NCBI RefSeq assembly: GCF_018129005.1
Contig: NZ_JAAEDL010000008.1
Coordinates: 153,848 to 217,847 of the forward strand
From: Neoroseomonas eburnea
GTDB lineage: Bacteria; Pseudomonadota; Alphaproteobacteria; Acetobacterales; Acetobacteraceae
Direction of reading: 5' to 3'
Length of the DNA stretch: 64,000 nt
The notes beneath the pieces are model-generated. The model worked only from the letters and a program-made list of their open reading frames with translations. It ran no database searches and had not been told where the DNA came from. Position numbers and translations under genes: made by a program. Within the stretch, counting starts at the first letter, position 1. Every line of letters begins with the position of its first letter. Of the stretch, positions 61,461 through 64,000 are shown in pieces.

Positions 61461-62716
61461 CGTAGTGCTTTCCCGCCAGCGGCCGCCGAAGCCGTGTCCA
61501 GCTCTGCTTCTTGCGGTGCGGAGCTGACGACACCGGTTCGGATGAGGGCTTCGATCCGCTCCTCGCCGTAGCCCAACTCCCTGAGAATCTCGGCTGTATT
61601 CTCCCCGAGCAATGGAGGAGGCGAGAACTGATCGCGTGCCAGGCCGCCCCCCACGGGCAGCGAGACGGCCTGCAGGGTTCCATAGGACGGATGTGTCATC
61701 TCGACGAGCATGTCGCGAGCCTTTGTTTGGGGGTGGTCGAGCGCCTCGACGATGGAATGCACTGGACCACTGGGAACGCCCGCCGCATCGAGCTTGGCCA
61801 CAGCGTCACTGACGCTGAGGGACGCGAGCGCGGCCTCGAGATGCCGTGCCACGGTCCCCCGGTTGCGATCGCGAGCGGGCATCGTCGCGAAGTCGGGATC
61901 CTCGGCAAGCGTCTGCAAGCCGAGCGCGCTGCACAGCCGCCGCCACTGAGGATCCTCGGTGACGGCAATTGCCACGTAGCCATCCGCGGCCGGGAAGGTG
62001 CCGTTGGGGACGCTGAAGTAATGGAAAGATCCTTGCTTCTCGGTCTGCCTGCCGGTGGCGAGGACGTGACCTGCGTGATTGGCCAGGGTCGCCATCAGGC
62101 AGTCGACAAGAGCGATGTCTATCCGCCGCGAGCCGGGCGCCTTGTCGCGCTCGATAACCGCAGCCAGCACAGCGATCACCGCGAACAGGGATCCCGAAGT
62201 GTCGCCGATGGGGATCCCGATCTTCAGGGGGCGGCTCCCGGGCTCTCCATTGGCGCTCATCGCGCCGGAATGGGCCTGGGTTACCAGATCGTAGGTACGC
62301 TTCCCTGCGAGCGGTCCGGTGCTGCCAAAGCCACTGATGCTGCAGTAGATAACCCTATCATTGATCGCCGCCACCTGTTCAAAGCCGAGACCAAGGCGAT
62401 CCATGACCCCGGGCCCGAAATTTTCTACAATAATGTCGTGAGTTCGGATCAGATTTTCGACAATATTTTTGCCATCTGGAGACTTAATATTAATCGTAAT
62501 ACTGCGTTTATTTCTGTTAAAGCAGGTAAAATAATGACTCTGATCATTCTTATAGGGCGCCATTCGACGGCCCATATCGCCAGCTATGACTGGCTCGACC
62601 TTCGTAACCTCCGCTCCGAGATCACCGAGGATCTGCGTCGCGTAGGGGCCCGCGATGACATGAGAGAAGTCGAGCACCCGCAAGCCGCGTAGTGCACCGC
62701 CACCATGATTGGCCAT
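61457..62716 (-). CDS. Family III CoA-transferase (CaiB/BaiF) with an AT-rich internal patch
   Basis: This 419-residue enzyme has LRVLDFSHVIAGPYATQILG, GAEVTKVEPV, ENFGPGVMDRLGLGFEQV and the catalytic Asp in IGIPIGDTSGSLFAVIAVLA. ATG 62716 is preceded by AAGGAGGAGA. Start codon and ribosome-binding site lie in the loop of a perfect 10-bp hairpin (62704-62742). Within the gene, 62420-62557 has AT-rich codons unlike the rest, although the residues there are family-typical (NRNKRSITINIKSPDGK). First gene of the six-gene operon. Confidence 0.88.
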   Translation of the reverse strand: MANHGGGALRGLRVLDFSHVIAGPYATQILGDLGAEVTKVEPVIAGDMGRRMAPYKNDQSHYFTCFNRNKRSITINIKSPDGKNIVENLIRTHDIIVENFGPGVMDRLGLGFEQVAAINDRVIYCSISGFGSTGPLAGKRTYDLVTQAHSGAMSANGEPGSRPLKIGIPIGDTSGSLFAVIAVLAAVIERDKAPGSRRIDIALVDCLMATLANHAGHVLATGRQTEKQGSFHYFSVPNGTFPAADGYVAIAVTEDPQWRRLCSALGLQTLAEDPDFATMPARDRNRGTVARHLEAALASLSVSDAVAKLDAAGVPSGPVHSIVEALDHPQTKARDMLVEMTHPSYGTLQAVSLPVGGGLARDQFSPPPLLGENTAEILRELGYGEERIEALIRTGVVSSAPQEAELDTASAAAGGKALR

Positions 62717-62742
62717 TTGTCTCCTCCTTGGCGCCAATCATG
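62704..62742 (-). promoter_or_regulatory. Hairpin enclosing the ribosome-binding site of the CoA-transferase operon
   Basis: On the transcript, CATGATTGGC (62742-62733) can pair perfectly with GCCAATCATG (62713-62704). The 19-nt loop GCCAAGGAGGAGACAAATG contains the ribosome-binding site and the ATG. The 3' arm is codons 2-4 plus one base. It may be a translational control element, or a DNA operator palindrome. Confidence 0.55.
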
Positions 62743-63080
62743 ATCAGATGTCGATCCATGGCGCAAGTGTGAGATCAAATGTCTCTACTGGGTCTCTGGC
62801 TACCTCTGTGCGCGCCCTGAGATTGGACGACCCAAAACCTTGCTTTGCTTCCGCAGCTCGACTATGTGCCTCGGCATGCAACGGTTCGTGTCTCACGGCC
62901 GCGGCTAGTAGGTACGGAAGCAGCACCTCCCGGAGCAGCATCAGTCCTACCGATTGGGTCCCGCATGCAAATGCGGGCCACGGTAGCGCTTGTGCTGCGT
63001 GTGGACGTTCGGTGCCCAATTGCCCTCTTCACTTGCCGTCTGACGCACAGCGTCAGGCGGTCCTGTAAAGGGCATGATGC
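62717..63080. other. Promoter region and non-coding junction to mobile DNA
   Basis: The left part holds the leader and direct repeats of the CoA-transferase operon. No gene is supported from about 62800 to the start of the methyltransferase gene. This is probably the boundary between the catabolic island and phage- or plasmid-type DNA. Confidence 0.45.
62742..62783. promoter_or_regulatory. Direct repeats GATCRAATGTC-type, spaced 31 bp
   Basis: GATCAGATGTC (62742-62752) and GATCAAATGTC (62773-62783) match at ten of eleven positions. They are 31 bp apart, about three helical turns, upstream of an operon that encodes an Lrp-type regulator. Same-face spacing is typical of Lrp-family binding. Confidence 0.4.
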
Positions 63081-63909
63081 ATGTCTGCTTCCGTTCGTTT
63101 CCGCCGGCGCCCCGCCGGCGCGTCTGCTTCCTCTCCCGACCTCCAGTGGATGAAGCGCCTCTCGCTGTCGGTGACCAACCGGCCGCCGGCGGCGCTGCAG
63201 CCTGCCGCCCGCAACGCCCGCACCCACTCGCGTAAGCAGGTGCAGCAGATCGCCGCCAGCATCCGGGAATTCGGCTTCGTGAACCCGATCCTCGTCGATG
63301 CCGAGGATCGGGTCGTCGCCGGCCACGGCCGGGTCGAAGCCGCCAAGCTGCTCGGCCTGCCCGATGTGCCGGTGATCCCGCTCGGACACCTCACGCCCGA
63401 GCAGGTTCGGGCCTATCGCCTGGCAGACAACCGCCTGGCCGAGCTGGCCGGGTGGGACGACGCCACCCTGGCGGCCGAGCTGCAGGAGCTCTCCGCCCTC
63501 GATCTCTCTTTCGATCTGGAGATCACCGGCTTCGATACCGGCGACATCGAACGCCTGATCTCCGCGGTCGACACGGCCGGTGCTGACCCGGCCGACGAGG
63601 TCCCGGAGCCGGCAGCGACCGCGATCGCCCAGCCTGGTGATCTCTGGCTTCTCGGTCAGCACCGCCTCCTCTGCGGCAACTCCTGCGATGCCGAGGCCTT
63701 CCGCCGGCTGCTCGACGGCGCCGAAGCGCAGCTGGTCTTCACCGATCCGCCCTACAACGTACCCATCCAGGGCCACGTCTCGGGCCTCGGCAAGGTCCGG
63801 CACCGCGAATTCGCCATGGCGTCGGGGGAGATGGATCAGGCGGCCTTCACCGGCTTCCTCACCACCGTCCTGGGCAACATGGCCGCCGTCGCGGCCGACG
63901 GCTCCATCC
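63081..63909 (+). pseudogene. ParB-like nuclease / DNA methyltransferase, cut by IS
   Basis: About 276 residues remain. A ParB-like domain (NARTHSRKQVQQIAASIREF, VVAGHGRVEAAKLLGL, VRAYRLADNRLAELAGW) is followed by the start of an amino-methyltransferase domain (WLLGQHRLLCGNSCD, motif IV VFTDPPYNVPIQG). The domain ends at GNMAAVAADGSI, where relatives continue with another 150 or more residues. The next bases resemble an IS5-type end. An ATG at 63150 is an alternative start, matching shorter relatives. Genes of this type occur in prophages and integrative elements. Confidence 0.78.
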
Positions 63910-64000
63910 GAGACCTCTGCGAAACGCCTTGGTGAGTGGATGATGGGGTGATTCGCTGAGCCTCGTGAAGGCTGAGGCGAGGCATCGATGGGTCAGCGAC
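63910..64000 (+). mobile_element. Possible left end of an IS5-like insertion sequence
   Basis: GAGACCTCTGCGAAACGCC at 63910 resembles IS5-family termini and lies exactly where the methyltransferase frame breaks. An ATG at 63988 begins MGQRD before the window ends, possibly a transposase start. Only 91 bases are visible, so the family call is tentative. Confidence 0.4.

Overview
The window is high-GC DNA dominated by catabolic operons. Its five Bug-type (TctC-like) periplasmic receptors, four family III CoA-transferases (CaiB/BaiF), branched-chain-type ABC transporters, and many IclR/GntR/LysR/TetR/HxlR/Lrp regulators are typical of soil or freshwater Alphaproteobacteria. Protein style suggests Acetobacteraceae (Roseomonas-like). 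This placement is an inference from gene content; no rRNA or tRNA gene was seen.

Layout. 0-4.2 kb: a Bug receptor cut by the window edge, a divergent TetR regulator, then a decayed stretch with broken PAS/GAF histidine kinase, MBL-fold hydrolase and PsiE-like genes around one intact DksA/TraR zinc-finger gene. 4.2-9.9 kb: Kef-type antiporter, LysR regulator, TauD-like dioxygenase, a GMC oxidoreductase that has lost its 3' end, a cluster of CAGGGAA repeats and an IS256 relic. 10-27.6 kb: a large catabolic locus (Bug receptor, SucCD-like CoA ligase, FAS1/MaoC-type hydratases, a two-gene CoA-transferase, Liv-type ABC transporter, two dehydrogenases, SMP-30 lactonase, hydrolase). It ends in a GntR/FCD regulator whose own promoter carries the same ATGCAT-centred motif found at three other promoters of the locus. 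27.7-38.1 kb: a seven-gene minus-strand operon (acyl-CoA ligase, dehydratase, Bug receptor, CoA-transferase, biotin-dependent acyl-CoA carboxylase alpha and beta, enoyl-CoA hydratase) divergent from an IclR regulator.

38.1-46.3 kb: a decaying amine or peptide cluster (DAO-type oxidase, class III aminotransferase with an in-frame amber codon, DppB/DppC permeases, 5'-truncated binding protein). An IS3-family element abuts it, and an IS110-family element is inserted cleanly inside that IS3 transposase gene. The 206-nt non-coding tail of the IS110 element contains a near copy (13 of 14 nt) of the sequence left of its insertion point, which fits a target guide of a bridge/seek RNA. 46.4-57.4 kb: MFS transporter, acyl-CoA ligase and Liv-type binding protein; a tandem HxlR-HxlR regulator; and a divergent operon for a three-subunit molybdenum hydroxylase with a thioesterase, an MBL-fold lactonase-like enzyme and an SDR that lacks its catalytic Tyr/Lys. 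57.6-62.7 kb: a tightly overlapping operon (CoA-transferase, MaoC hydratase, Lrp regulator, HMG-CoA-lyase-like enzyme, enoyl-CoA hydratase, Bug receptor) whose first start codon lies in a perfect 10-bp hairpin. 63-64 kb: a ParB-like nuclease/DNA methyltransferase gene cut by what looks like the left end of another IS.

The common plan is capture of organic acids by periplasmic receptors, activation to CoA thioesters by ligases or CoA-transferases, hydration, carboxylation or oxidation, then cleavage. Substrates cannot be fixed from sequence alone.
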